Shown: positions 11,869-23,440, numbered from the stretch's first letter. The stretch: DNA of 64,000 nucleotides from Chrysogorgia sp. JL179-B06 (GCA_035772405.1 JAYKKM010000450.1:1034001-1098000); one strand, 5' to 3'. Numbers and translations are program-made. The notes: generated by a model from the letters alone, not told the origin.

Positions 11869-12172
11869 CTCTGGGCGTTCTTTCTCAAACACATAATTCG
11901 TGCATCCTATTTTGGGTCGTAGTGCTGAGGAATTTATATACTTGTTCGTCGAGCAAAGTTGGCATTCTGTCGTGTGACATATTTGAAAAGACAAACAGAG
12001 GCAGTCTTCCAAACATTTGTCCAGACAATACTTGATAGATCTTCCATCCATGGCAAGGGTCTTCAGAATGTATTTTTCATAGATTGCTTTGTCTTGCACG
12101 ATAAACTCTTCTCGACTTTCGACAAAAACTCGTCTCATCACTAGAATTGTGACCAGAACAAGGAAAGAGGGT
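11869..12172 (-). CDS. Gene 1 PAN/Apple exon with hydrophobic leader
   Basis: Internal coding exon. The donor is CCAGAG|GTAAGA at 11869/11868, phase 0. The acceptor is ACTTCTAG before ACCC at 12172, leaving one base of a split codon. It begins with a hydrophobic stretch (FLVLVTILVM) that should be the core of a signal peptide, followed by a PAN/Apple-like module: ILKTLAMDGRSIKYC, LDKCLEDCLCLSF, CHTTECQLC, GCTNYVFE. PAN modules bind proteins or glycans outside the cell. Gene 2 has the same exon with the same splice sites, which supports the acceptor. An alternative start is the ATG at 12199-12201, in frame only by read-through. The true first exon with the initiator is therefore probably upstream and unseen. 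Confidence 0.78.
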
Positions 12173-12355
12173 CTAGAAGTTGAGAAATATATTTTCATTA
12201 GTTTTTCATCGTTGATATACCTAATAATCAATAGTGATCGACAAAGAAATCGACCAGAGCTATCTCAGTCTTCTGGAAATCAGGGGCTTCACGTCACAGG
12301 GGATTCTAAGCGTTAGCATGATATTCTTCACCCTCGAAAAACTTCATTCCCCAAA

Positions 12356-12375
12356 GTGTATATATATATATATAC

Positions 12376-12440
<65 letters not shown>
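12356..12440. repeat. (TA)n microsatellite
   Basis: Nearly pure TA dinucleotides abutting the left end of the 2.5-kb element that follows. Another TA run abuts that element's right side near 14976, so the element may have inserted into TA-repeat DNA. Confidence 0.9.
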
Positions 12441-12443
<3 letters not shown>

Positions 12444-12859
12444 TAGAATTAACCTAACAGAAACCGCGGTTTACCGGGGTTCATCCGCGGATCATCCGCG
12501 GATCATCCGCGGTTCAACCTGGGTTCATCTCCGGTTCAACCGAAGGCGATCCTCGGTCGATCGGCGGTCGAACCTCGGTCGGTCCGCGGTTCAACCTCGC
12601 GTAACCTAACCGCAATATTAACCGCAATCGCATTTCGGAATATGTCGTTTATTTCCGAAGTTTGGCGTCGTTTGACACATGGTTTAAGTTCTGTTGCAGT
12701 TCGAAGAAATGGGAAAGTTGTCAAAATAATGAAATATGCTAAGTTACGGCAGCGATGTAGAATATTACTTATTTCAGAATATAATATCGTTTGCTATGAA
12801 TTTGATAATATCGTTTGGGAGAACTTGTGGCAACTTAAAATAAATACTTGTGCATTATC

Positions 12860-13735
12860 ACATGGAGCCGTAACGTGAAGCGAGTTTAACAGCGAACTAG
12901 CGAGTTTATTAGTGTAGCGAGTTTAACAGTAAAGCGGGTTTGTTTGGTATTTTTACACAAGAATTGTATTAAATCGCTATTAAAATGTTCTTACTTGTTG
13001 ATTTTGTCGACAATCGGGACAAATTACAGACAACCAGACCAGAAAGGCAATGAGTCAGTGTTTACATCAAATAATTCGGAAGGCCGTTGACTGTGCGTCT
13101 CGCGGTAGTGATTTCGGTAGTGATTTGTTTTGACGTCTAATGTAGTTGTTAGGTAAAATCTTAGCTTGAAAATCGGCTACATGATAGATTAAAGGTTAAT
13201 GTTCACAGTCGTTTTGAAAATTTTGTAATTGAAAGCTGTGGTAATTTATATATTGGAAACATTTTTAGTGGAGACCTTTCGTATCATCTGTGCCCCGACT
13301 TGAGTCGACCACCGGAAGTTAATTAGTCAAACATATCATCTGTCAATCTTTTACACAAAATATATAATCTAGAGGCCGTTTACACGAGACCAACCCGGGT
13401 CGACCCGTCTAATAATAATAAACTAACAATAATAAACTGCTGTTAGCGTTTACACGACAGCCGGGTCGACCGGGTTAATATATTCATGTTAACACGGGTT
13501 GACTTGAACCCGGGCTCGTGTAAAGTGTCGGCAATACGATACCCGGGTAAGTTTCCATTTTTCCGCGCCAAGCCGCAAGCATGGCAAGTTCGAGCGCTCG
13601 TAAAGAAAAAACTCCTCAATGGCAATGGCAGTGACCAGTGGTCATAGACTGCACCAGCGCTCGGATATATATTAATAACAAATAAACCCGCTTTATTGTT
13701 AAACTCGCTTCACTAATAGACGTTACGGCTCCCTG
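12860..13735. repeat. Nested inverted-repeat element
   Basis: GGAGCCGTAACG at about 12863 and CGTTACGGCTCC ending near 13732 are inverted, and both are followed inward by GCGAGTTTAACA-type repeats and AAACCCGC. A second GC-rich inverted set (GGCCGTTTACACGAG near 13373; CCGGGTCGACC) is nested in it. Exact borders are uncertain. Confidence 0.5.
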
Positions 13736-14106
13736 TGGCATCACGTTACCTGCCTGGTTTATCACTCAATCGCTATTCAATCCAATAAAAACAGTCCGAC
13801 GATTCTACCGTAGACTTGCAATCTGCAATTTAGCGAAAAAACTGCCTTGCTATAGTACACTGCCCAATCTTTAACGCTTGATGATTTTGTCGTCTTATAT
13901 GACATGTTGGCATATTGAATCAATATGATTTGTCGATTTATGCCCAGTCACAGGCAGTGAAAGGTAGCGAGACTCATATACATACTCCAATGTAAAAGCT
14001 CTTGTTATATGACTGTGTTTCTGGAGCATTCTAACTCGCACAATTAATTCAACAAACAAGTAATTTACGCCGGAAATACGCGCGCCGATGTACGTTGCTA
14101 AAAATA

Positions 14107-14445
14107 TTAAAGTGCCTATATCACTTGTGGGATCTTTACATATTTATAGTAATTGGAACATTCTAAGAAGATTTGTAATATATCTTCTCAGGCGAAAATT
14201 TCATCTTCATGGACTTTTTTGCAGTTAAAGTTACCGGATATGACATCAAAGGAGGAATTTTTGAAGCAAGAAACAAAAGAAAACTGATTTGCAATTCCTC
14301 CTTTGATGTCATATCCGGTAACTTTAACTGCAAAAAAGTCCATGAAGATGAAATTTTCGCCTGAGAAGATATAGTACAAATCTTCTTAGAATGTTCCAAT
14401 TACTATAAATATGTAAAGATCCCACAAGTGATATAGGCACTTTAA
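14107..14445. mobile_element. TTAA-flanked foldback MITE, ~150-bp arms
   Basis: TTAA at 14107-14110 and 14442-14445 flanks AGTGCCTATATCACTTGTGG and its exact inverse. The arms are almost perfect (for example GTTACCGGATATGACATC in both directions), leaving only a short loop near 14265-14285. The near-perfect arms imply recent activity. Confidence 0.85.
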
Positions 14446-14605
14446 CAGTTCACCACCTTTTCACTTTGACAAGACCCGTTTTTCCAGTCGTATTACTTTA
14501 AATTTTAAAGGTCATACTCCGATGGACTCCTAGGCTCGAAACGTTAGTATTTCGTGACTAAAAATCTTGGCAGTTTACCACCTTTTCACCGCTTTGCAAT
14601 TTGTC
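14446..14605 (+). mobile_element. Degenerate PLE terminal repeat
   Basis: It contains CACCACCTTTTCACTTTG, GGCTCGAAACGTTAGTATTT and GGCAGTTTACCACCTTTTCA, the same order as in the ribozyme-bearing repeats at 28.4, 44.8 and 52.6 kb. The ribozyme core is degraded (CCGATGG instead of CTGATGA). Confidence 0.5.
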
Positions 14606-15465
14606 ATTTACACTCGTTCTTAATAACGACACACAGCCATACATGTGGTCGAAGTAAGAATCAATATCATACATAAATAATGTAGTTTGACCAACTCAGA
14701 CAAAACACTCTTACAATAATGTATAAATCACCGTTTGCCGACACAATAGCGTCCAAAATACTCATTGAATAGATCTAATTTCATTTGCTTTCGTGTTCTT
14801 ACGATCGGGCGAGATCGGAATCCGAAGTGTACGGTCGCCAATACTCTTGCGGTTGCGGTCGAATGTGTGGACCGCAAACTAACCGCAACCGAACCGCAAT
14901 CTAACTGCAACCGAACCGCAAACGAACCGCAACCGAACCGCAACCGCAGTGTTAGGTTAATTCTAGGCAGTACTGTATATATATATGGTAAACTTAAAAA
15001 CTTTATTGTCGCTACTAAGAGTTTCACGCTTTAATAATAATAATAATATATTTATATTTAAACAGGGTGATTCCGTCAGTCAACGACTGTTATCAATGGA
15101 GGCCCTGTGTAACTAACAACACTTACAAGTTGACAAGTGACTACATACTAAAATATCAGTTAATTATCTAATCAGGTGAGGTACTATACGAGCAACAAAT
15201 TCCTCCTACTTGCAGCGCAACATGATCCAATTGGTTGCCTGATGATCGTGTAAAGGTAGTATTCCCGATTACTTTAAGAATTATTTTGAAACCAGAAATT
15301 TATAGGAAATCAAATCCGAACAAGATCTACCGGCATTGATTTATTGCTCCCAAAAATTAAACTGGCTAAACGCTCATTCTATTTTAATGGAGACTTTATC
15401 TAAACTATTACCTTCTTTTTATGAACATTATAATGCTATAACAAAACATTTTCAGTCAAAAATCA
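14606..15465. other. Right end of the 2.5-kb element and unassigned DNA
   Basis: From 14606 to 14968 is the right part of the 12441-14968 element. From 14969 to 15465 there is a TA run, a short AATAATAATAAT run near 15034 and no coding segment I recognise. Confidence 0.35.
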
Positions 15466-15955
15466 TTATGTAAAGTAGTCCATGTGAATTTTGTATATAT
15501 GTTTAATTTCTTTATTTTGTGAAGGTGGGGTAATGCGAGCAACGGGTTGCCTCGACTTGCCGCGTACCACGATTCGAATATTGCTTTTATACAGTATGAA
15601 CGTCATGGATGAGAATGTTGATGACGTATCCCTTTCTTCTTCCGCGGTTTTGGCTGTTCGCATAAAATTTATTTTCGTGGCGGCATTTCGACACTATCTC
15701 GGCTCTTGTCAAAATAATTTATTTATCGGCCTTTACTAAGTGAAGCTTTTCTAATTTGAGACAAAGGTTGCACATGAGTATTGCCCTAATTTGGTATGCT
15801 GCAGCATGACGCAATATTGACCAGCATAAATCGAAATTGCGTTCGTTCTTTTTCAGGCCCCAGACGTATTTTGAAAGATCAGTTTCGATTTCGTATTTAT
15901 CGTCCCGGAAAGATTTTTGATGATTCCTGCATGTAGCGCTGTTTAAATTCATTTT
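15466..15955 (-). mobile_element. PLE remnant: C-terminal part of GIY-YIG endonuclease
   Basis: On the minus strand (15952 downward) it reads CRNHQKSFR, ETDLSKYVWGLKKNERNFDL, WSILRHAAAY, CNLCLKLEKLHLVKADK. After a frameshift come NKRAEIVSKCRHENKF-like residues and the tail EERDTSSTFSSMTFILYKSN. This series is what I associate with the GIY-YIG nuclease end of Penelope-like elements. The catalytic GIY-YIG part itself is missing. Confidence 0.6.
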
Positions 15956-16079
15956 CGGTCATTCCAATGTTTTCTTTAGATTGTGCGTTGTCGGTGGTTG
16001 TTACTACGGCTTTATAGATTGTACGTTCGTTGTTAAACAGAGTTTTCTGGAAGTGGGAGTTCGTTTTTGTTCCTACACG

Positions 16080-16262
16080 GTCGCAATTAGAACCTCTGCT
16101 CGGAATTGGCTGTCTCGAAGAAAAGCTTCACTTAGTAAAGGCCGACAAAGAAATTCTTTTAAACAAAAGAGCCGAGATAATGTCGAAATTCCGCCACGAA
16201 AATTTGTTTCTTCTTTTGTTCTGCTGTTGGCTTATATTTGGACCATATCAGACATAATTTGA
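16080..16262 (+). mobile_element. Inverted partner of the PLE endonuclease tail
   Basis: The plus strand encodes EEKLHLVKADKEILLNKRAE then IMSKFRHEN, the same segment as the neighbouring minus-strand remnant. The two form an inverted pair around about 15755-16100. The pair might arise from inverted insertion of tandem PLE copies. Confidence 0.55.
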
Positions 16263-16319
16263 CACTACTCTGGCTTTAAAAAGTTTTTTGAACGTAACTT
16301 TAAATTAAAGTTATTGTCC

Positions 16320-16800
16320 ATGACCCAACGTTTCAACACTCCAATCTAGTGTCTTCATCAGAGGTGATCGTTGTAAAGTTAGGATCCCTATTTATACCCT
16401 CATAGAACCGATGATGACGTTATCTATTAACAAGATGCAAATAAGCTTCTGGTGATAAACCACCGTCATCGCGATTCAATGGGGCGTGGGCGCTATTGAT
16501 ACGCCAAGCCTCCAGACAACGTCTCTGATGGTACCGCGGATTAGTGGTGATAATTTTTGAATTTTCCCACGCAATCTCATGGTTGGTTATGTACGCGTGC
16601 TCCGACAAAGCAGAATTTTCTTTTTTTGAAAAGAAAACAGCCTTTTGGTGTTCTTTTAACCGCGTACGAAACTGACGTTTATTCTGACCAATGTACTCCT
16701 TATGACAGTCATTGCACGGAATGGAGTAAATAGCGTCTTTCCTCTGTTCCTTCGCAATACGATCCTTAGGTTTTGCAAAGATATGACCCAACGTTAAGAA
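16320..16800 (-). mobile_element. PLE fragment: GIY-YIG endonuclease plus downstream hammerhead-like motif
   Basis: The minus-strand ORF ending at 16420 (123 codons) reads AIYSIPCNDCHKEYIGQNKR, QFRTRLKEHQK, ALSEHAYITNHEIAWENSKI and CLEAWRINS, matching the GIY-YIG nuclease of a Penelope-like element. The Tyr-Ile-Gly triad, an Arg (RTRLKEH) and a downstream Glu are visible. About 60 bases after the stop is a hammerhead-like core, where such elements are known to carry ribozymes. The RT part is absent. Confidence 0.8.
16324..16361 (-). ncRNA. Hammerhead-ribozyme-like core in PLE 3' region
   Basis: The minus strand has CTGATGA, then a hairpin GACACT...AGTGTT (six pairs counting one G-U), then GAAAC. 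This is the conserved hammerhead order CUGAUGA-stem II-GAAA. Cleavage-site and stem I pairing could not be fixed by eye. Confidence 0.5.
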
Positions 16801-17473
16801 AGGTCAGTTTTTGAGCAACTTTTACGTTGAAACTACCTAAGATTCTTTTAATTGGTTCCGTAATCCCTTGAACATACGGAACAACCGCAAAACCCATCAC
16901 CGAACTTTAATATGTTAACGCATAGTTAACATATTAAATGGTTGTTAGAGCATAGTATGTTGCTTCTTAAAATTATATTACATATCCAAAAGTCATAGTT
17001 GGGTGGATAGAATTTACAGTAAAACTATATTGCGACGAGCTGGACCGACTCTCGTGTAAACATAAGATAAAAATTATAAACAAGAAATAAAATGCGCGCT
17101 CTTACCAAAGCCAATTACATGTAGCTCCGGTAAACGCGGGCTGCCTCGCATCCACTAAAACACCTGCTCAGAATATTCAGTGTTTTAAAATCGAACCATG
17201 AGGAAAACAGTTGGGGAAAATGCAACCTCAAGACCTTAATTTCGACTGGAAATCCAACCTGCGACCCTGAGTATCTTAACCAGCGCTCTATAAAGCCAGT
17301 TAATTTGCCACCGGAAAAATTCGCGTCGACAAATATCGTTAGGGCGATTGTACTATATATACTTTGGCGGGGTAAAATAAAGAAATTTCTCCGACGATAA
17401 GCGAAAACAGAAATCATACTGCATGAGTTGATCATGCAGGATAAGGTTACCGTCCGCTCCAGAGGCTCGTGTT
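16801..17473. other. No recognisable gene
   Basis: A short palindrome around ATATGTTAACGCATAGTTAACATAT lies near 16910-16940. A minus-strand frame at 17115-17435 shows no family features, and I do not call it a gene. Confidence 0.3.
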
Positions 17474-18199
17474 TTAAGGGGGAGCTACAAGCAGATATTC
17501 ACTAAACTCATGGGCAAATGTAACTGCATATTATGGAAGATATATTGAAAGAAACCCTATAAAACCATATATTTTTAGAAACTACATTCAATAATTCACA
17601 ATATTTTTCTATGTTTGAACATATATATATGACATGGTAGAAAGCCGGAATAAATTACATGATGTTGGAGTTACCCTTTGTGGGGTTCCAACATGCCCCC
17701 AACATTTCTCAACACTCATTTCAATTCATGTCTTTATATTTTCAGTGCAAGTTAAGGGTTCAAAACCGAATGCTCCTATGATGGGAATTTTCGATTTTGG
17801 CACTGGTTGCCATGGTAACTAACTTAGAATTCCAACAATAAAAAAAACATTGTAGCTCCTCAGCAATAGAACATATGTTCAAAAGCCATCATAGGAGCAC
17901 AGAACATGATTTCCATATGTTATGTAGAAAATCTCATGAAAATCCATCATAATGCCACAAAGTTAAAGTGGGGGGTGCAAAAATACTCGGAAATTACCAT
18001 ATTTCGAGAAAAAGTGTTTAAAGTTCAAGTATTTCGGTTTACGTTTTACTTAATCAATTCCTGACTTCTGGAGGGTAGTTCTTTATTTCTTATTCTTCTT
18101 TGATGAAGTTGCAGTGTTCTTAGAAAAAGTTGCAGTGTTCTTAAAAAAAATCGATCTTGTAAATTTTCTCTCATTTTCTGGATTGTAGCTCCCTCTTAA
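17474..18199. mobile_element. 718-bp TTAA-flanked transposon
   Basis: TTAA at 17474-17477 and 18196-18199 flanks inverted ends GGGGGAGCTACAA and TTGTAGCTCCCTC. The interior has no convincing ORF. Kolobok or piggyBac type is inferred from the TTAA duplication. Confidence 0.8.
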
Positions 18200-19480
18200 G
18201 CGCTCGACTATTCAGTTTATCACAGGCGCGTAGGAACTGTATAGCGGCAGCAGCGGCTTTGGCCGCTACACGTTTTTGCACGACCTTACCATTCTCTGCC
18301 TTTATTTACCAAATTTATAATTATTTTTAAACTTCTGTTTTTTTTTACTTTGGGCGTTTGCACAAGCGACATTTGTTCAATGGTTTTAAGATATACCGTT
18401 CCTCGCAGATGTTTTAGTTTGGCTGTTTGGCCAAGGTTATTGAATCTGATGGTTACTGCTTCTCTCAAAATGCGGGATATTTCGTTTCAGAAAAACAATT
18501 TATCTATATATGTTGTAGATTCTCAGGATTTCAATTACTAAATAAAACCTATACACGCTCATTTGGGAAGTCAAAGATTAAAACTCTATAAAAGCGATAT
18601 GTTCACAATATAATTTATTGACAATTATCCTTCAAAATACTGCCTATTTTTGGTAAATTTTCCTACCTTAAGATGTTCTCAATGATTCGCATTTTCGACA
18701 CTTTTCTCTGGCAAATACTTTCCAACGTTGACCTGACGAAATTCAAGTTACTTTTGCGAGAACCGAATTGAGCAACTCACCACCTGTGAGCTATCAAGCG
18801 AAAATGACTGACTAAAATAAAAATGCGCGAACGAGTTAAGCTCACAGCGTGCTTATATACTCTTTGAATTTGAATCTACTTAGTGTATAATTGGCTTTAT
18901 AATAATTAGTCTCGAATGTTCTACAGTATACGTAAAAGGCAAAACTCAGGAAAAATGTTTTAGAAAGAAATCTTGTGGTATAGCAAATCGAAAATCGACA
19001 GTTTGCTATAGGCAGTGTAGAAATCGAAATCGAATAATCTAATAGGTTGGTGTTCTCCCGAAAAGTGTGCAGGAGGCACTCATCTGCATAATAAACGAAA
19101 AATGGAGCCAAAACATCTTGTCCAGACCACGTGCGCTATGAGTTTCTGTCACGAAGGCGTAGTTTGTGTTCCAAAATTACGGGAAAACCTTGCGCAACTG
19201 ATTCACTTTAGCATCGTGAACGATCAGAGTTTGGATGCTGTGAACTGAATTAAGCCAAAACATGTCGCGGCGGCTATCTTGGAAAGACCACCTGCGCTCT
19301 GTAGTTAATTTCTGTCACGGAGCCGCAGTTTCATGTGTGCTAAAGTACACGAAAACCTTGCGCAACTCAGATTCATTTTAGCATCTTAAAAAATCAAAGA
19401 CAGATAGTATTTGTCGTCTATAGTAAAACTATATATAGCGTGGTCCCTGAGGTTAGTCAACAATTCAGGTTTCACTCGCT

Positions 19481-19510
19481 CTGACGAAGGAGGCTTCGCT
19501 CGAAACCTTA
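19481..19510 (+). ncRNA. Degenerate hammerhead-like motif
   Basis: CTGACGA, a short hairpin (GGAGGCTTCGCTC) and GAAACC in the order of a hammerhead core. It is variant at several positions and may be inactive. Confidence 0.3.
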
Positions 19511-20294
19511 GACCTCCCACAGTAAACCCACCTTTTCAAGTATTCTATTTACACTCTCGAGATAGTCTTTACACTCAATATCCCAATATCCCCAAAGACA
19601 TCCCGTCTGTTTTCGCTGCCATATGTTCATTTTAACAGAAGTTGTTCAACTACTAGATGCAAGCGAAAATGACTGAAAAATAAAAATGCGTGAACGCGTT
19701 AAGCTCACCGCGTTCTTATGAATAACTAACGATTTTTTTATCTACTGAGAGTATAATTGGCTTTATAATAATTAGTCTATTATTTTCTACAGTGTACGTA
19801 TGTCTTGGATTTCTATAGAAAAGACAAAACTCATGAGAAAAAATGTTTTATAAAGAAATCTTGTGAAAATATATCTAGCCTTTTATAATAGGTTGGTGTA
19901 CCACGTAATATCTTAATAGTGTGTAGGAGGCACTGCTCTACATAAGAGACTGGGTCGAGCATCCCATTGTCCCATGGCCATGCTGCCAAAAATGAAGACA
20001 AAACATGTGTCGGCGGCCATCTTGGAGAGACGTGCCCCTGCGCTCTGTAGTTTCTGTCAAGGAGCCGTAGTTTGTCTGCTAAAGTACGCGAAGACAACTG
20101 ATTCATTTTGGCATCTTAAAAAATCAAAGACATATACTCCCTGTCGTCTATAGTAAAACTATATAGCGTGGTCTCAAAAAGTGGTTCTGGAGGGTCTCTA
20201 AAATATGGCAGTCGTGAGCTACTGTACTTCCGGCTTCAGTTTCATAACAATAGTTATTCTATTCAGTCTGTTATACAGATCAGTGATAGGAGGT

Positions 20295-20324
20295 CTAACG
20301 TTTCAAGCGAAGGCCCATCGTCAG
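20295..20324 (-). ncRNA. Degenerate hammerhead-like motif
   Basis: The minus strand reads CTGACGA, GGGCC..., GAAACGTTAG. It is the same arrangement as the PLE terminal repeats elsewhere in the window, but stem II is weak. Confidence 0.3.
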
Positions 20325-21183
20325 AGGCTAGTTAACTTAATTCACATTTCACTCGCTCTCAGGATAAAGGGCCTTTAATCGCAAGGTTAGATCTCCTACT
20401 CACTATTTCCGCAGTACATCAATATTTTAGAGTATTCTATTTACGTGTGTAAGTAGTCTTTACACTCAATGGGATGTCCGTTTTCGCTGCCATATGTTCA
20501 TTTTAACAGAAGTTGTTCAAATGTGCTATATTTTTTACTAGATTAACTGAATATCTTTTCTATGAATATCATACTTTTATATCTTTTATCATGAGCATTT
20601 TTTTGGAGATTTTTCTAATTTTTTGTACCAAGCTAAATAGACCATAAACAGGTGCATCATACATTTTTAATTGTAGTTGCTTGCTCAGGTTCACCGACGA
20701 TTTCCACTTCCGTTTCAAAATAGCGTCTTGAAAGCCATGGCCAAATTATACTCAAACATTGATGGACACGTTTCATGACTTTGTGAGGTCTATAATGTCG
20801 AGCAAAGATCCTTCCTGCTACATATTTTTTCGTCATGTATATTTCTATATGTATGTATATTTATAGTGCCTACGCAGCCTACGTTGACTTCGAAGAATCG
20901 ACAGTTGACTACTATTGTCTGATAACACTCAATACGATGCCTGTTTTCGCAGTCATTTGTTCAATTTAACACAAGTTGTTCAAATGTGGCATATCGTTTA
21001 CTAATTTAACTGAAGACGTTTTCGATAAATGTCATACTTCAGTTTGTTGTATTACCTCGCAGTTAGGTGACAGATCTTTGACCCTGTCATCCCAGTCTCA
21101 ATCAGGTGCATCGTAAATTTTTAATTGTATTACTGACTCTACTCTCACTTTTGTTCCAAAATAGCGACCTCCAGTAAATCCCT

Positions 21184-21734
21184 TTAAAGTGCCCCTAACC
21201 TCATATTTTTTATTGTTTTTAAGTAACTTCTTTTGAAGATTTTCGTTCTTCGCTTTCTTTTTGAGATATGTCAGTTTGTTTGATATGCAAATGTACGGAA
21301 TTTACGTCTCACATGCATAATGAGTTATCAGATAATGTTATATATCTTTGCGTTCATCAAATAAAAACACTAAAGTGTGAATAACACGTGTGCGTGTTTC
21401 GCCCACAACACCAAACCTCTCGATTTTAAAGGATTTCGTTCGAGAATGAAAGAGATACACAAACTTCTTCTAACCTTACGGTTATTACAGCATACATACG
21501 TTTATTTTTGTAACTACAGTACACATGCTAAATAAAATTATTGATTGATTATTGATTCTCCAATAAGTCATTATGCATGTGTGACGTAAATTCCAGACAT
21601 TTTCATATCAAACAAACTGATATCTCAAAAACAAAGCGAAGAAACGAAAATTTTTAAAAGAAGTTACTTTATCATTTTAAAAATTCTTCCAAATAAGACA
21701 ATAAAAAATTTCAGTGAGGTTAGGGGCACTTTAA
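21184..21734. mobile_element. TTAA-flanked transposon
   Basis: TTAA at 21184-21187 and 21731-21734 flanks AGTGCCCCTAACCTCA and TGAGGTTAGGGGCACT. Inner arms carry CATATCAAACAAACTG in both directions, a motif shared with the element at 4413. The uninterrupted host sequence (CAAAGCCCTTTAATTGTATT) can be read near 29547, giving an empty site. Confidence 0.85.
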
Positions 21735-22076
21735 TTGTATTTGCACCCATGCAAGGTCACCACTTCCGTTTCAAAATAGCGACATCAAAGCCTTGCCGAA
21801 ATTATCAAACATTGATGAGGAAGGATCTTTGCTCGAAATGATAGACTCCCTGCACACTATTTCGGCAGAACTGACCAACTTTTTAGGGCTTTCGATTTGT
21901 ATATTTCGACAGTGCTTATGTAGCCTACGTTGACGTCGAAGAATCGACTGTTGACTACTATTGTTATAACACTCAATACAATCCCTGTTTTCCCTGTCAT
22001 TTGTTCAATTTAACACAAGTTGTTCAAATGTGGCATATCGTTTACTAATTTAATCGTTTACTAATTTACATCAGTG

Positions 22077-22190
22077 TATATATTAACACATCCAAACATT
22101 ACCGATATATAGTGACTGTCGCATAGGCAGTATACATACATCAATCGAACCAGTACATCATTGTAACCTTTGAGTCTCAGTAGCTCAATG
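22077..22190 (+). mobile_element. Left half of a tRNA-like SINE, split by the 7-kb element
   Basis: It contains TATATAGTGACTG, CATCATTGTAACCTT and then GAGTCTCAGTAGCTCAATG, the first third of a tRNA-like sequence. The rest (TGGTTAGAGTGTCTAACC...) resumes at 29253. Confidence 0.8.
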
Positions 22191-22740
22191 CACAGCAAAA
22201 AGTCATTTTCTTATTAAGAAAATTTTTCTTATTTCAAGAATTATTTGTCTTAAAACAAGAAAATGATTTTCTTAATAAGAAAAAAATTCTTAAAATAAGA
22301 AATATTTTGTATTGCAAGAAATGAGATTTTCCAATTTCTTAAAATAAGAAAATATTTTCTTGAAGCAAGAAAATGATTTTCTTGATAAGACAAAAAATTC
22401 TTAAAATAAGAAATATTTTCCTTTTTCTTAAACTAAGAAAATATTTTTTTGAAGAAATGTTTCCTTAATAAGAAAAAAAAATTAATATAAGAAATATATA
22501 TTTTGTTGCAGAAATAATAATTTTCCTTTTTCTTAAAACAAGAAAATGTTTTCTTGAAATAAGAATTGCTATAAATACATAATTATTTTGAGATAATAAA
22601 AATTCATGAAATAAGAAAACATGATCAGGTAATTGTTATATATTTTGTGATTTATTAAGTAAAAGCCTATCCAGAAAAATAGAATATCGATTTTACTTAA
22701 AACAAGAAAAATTTACTTAAAACAAGAAAATATTTTCTTA
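22191..22740. repeat. Left subterminal array
   Basis: About twenty variants of TTCTTAAAATAAGAAAAT and its inverse, spaced a few to tens of bases apart. The mirror array is at 28800-29252. Confidence 0.85.
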
Positions 22741-22959
22741 TCCCCTCGCCCGGCGCGAAGCGCCGGCCGAAGGCCTGAGGGCGAGGGTGCTAATATCTAC
22801 CGGCGTTTAGTCCCTTATCACGCGAGATCCAAGCGGATCCTGATCTCGGATCGGCTTTATAGGTATATATATATACATATATATATGATCAACCGTCCTC
22901 ATGCGCGGCATCGGAAAATGTGGCACTGGTAACTAGATACTCAGATTAAATTAAATAGA

Positions 22960-23440
22960 AATCCGAGTCCGAGTATGTATTTTTACTCGCTAATTCCAAA
23001 TCTGTTTTCAGAATTGAAAACGGTTATATATTGATCGAGATATTCAACATAATATTCGACGAAGTGACCGGCTAATCATTATTTAGCCGACAAAGCCGAC
23101 TAACTTTCTAAGTACATAAACCCTTTTTACGAAGGGTATTCACGTTCTCGTAATATAGTAGACACATATGTGATGTATTTTGACTCGCTAATTCCAAATC
23201 TGTTTTCAGAATTGAAAACGGTTAAATATTGATCGAGATAACGTTCAAAATAATATACGATGAAGTGCCAGTTTATAATCGACTAATTTCTAAGTACATA
23301 AACCGTTTTTACGAAGGGTACTCACGTTCTCGTAATATAGTAAACGCGTATGTTATGTATGTTGACTCGCTAATTCCAAATGTGTTTTCAGAGTTTAAAT
23401 CGGTTAAATATTCAGATAACGTTCAAACATTTCTTCGACG
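22960..23440 (+). repeat. Three tandem ~180-200-bp units
   Basis: ACTCGCTAATTCCAAAT starts near 22985, 23183 and 23365, followed each time by TGTTTTCAGA and GGTTA-ATATT. Units 1 and 2 also repeat CATAAACC.TTTTTACGAAGG. A related copy on the minus strand lies at about 10985-11130. Confidence 0.75.

Larger units (their letters stand above)
12441..14968. mobile_element. 2.5-kb terminal-inverted-repeat element with GC-rich subterminal arrays
   Basis: The ends are inverted copies: GCCTAGAATTAACCTAACA at 12441 and TGTTAGGTTAATTCTAGGC ending at 14968. Inside the left end are tandem CCGCGGATCAT/CCGCGGTTCAACC units (12475-12600). Inside the right end are AACCGAACCGCA units (14870-14946). Such subterminal arrays are typical of transposase binding zones. 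A small ORF (12642-12878) has no recognisable domain. Two further inverted-repeat elements are nested inside (12862-13731; 14107-14445). The duplication at the target is obscured by TA repeats and the superfamily is unknown. Confidence 0.65.
18200..22076. repeat. Diffuse, repeatedly duplicated PLE-terminal-like repeat family
   Basis: Several 0.8-1 kb blocks recur imperfectly. GCGAAAATGACTGA...AACGCGTTAAGCTCAC is at about 18795 and 19665. CCATATGTTCATTTTAACAG is at about 19618 and 20489. GTCGAAGAATCGAC(A/T)GTTGAC is at about 20889 and 21936, and again at 29791. CAAAATAGCGAC is at about 21158, 21773, 29536 and 30590. Two blocks contain degenerate hammerhead-like motifs (19481, 20300). No protein-coding segment was identified. 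The TTAA element at 21184 is inserted here. Confidence 0.5.

Noticed and set aside
12360..12446. ORFs rich in Ile-Tyr repeats
   Set aside because: They are translations of TA microsatellites (also near 28550, 53000 and 62200).
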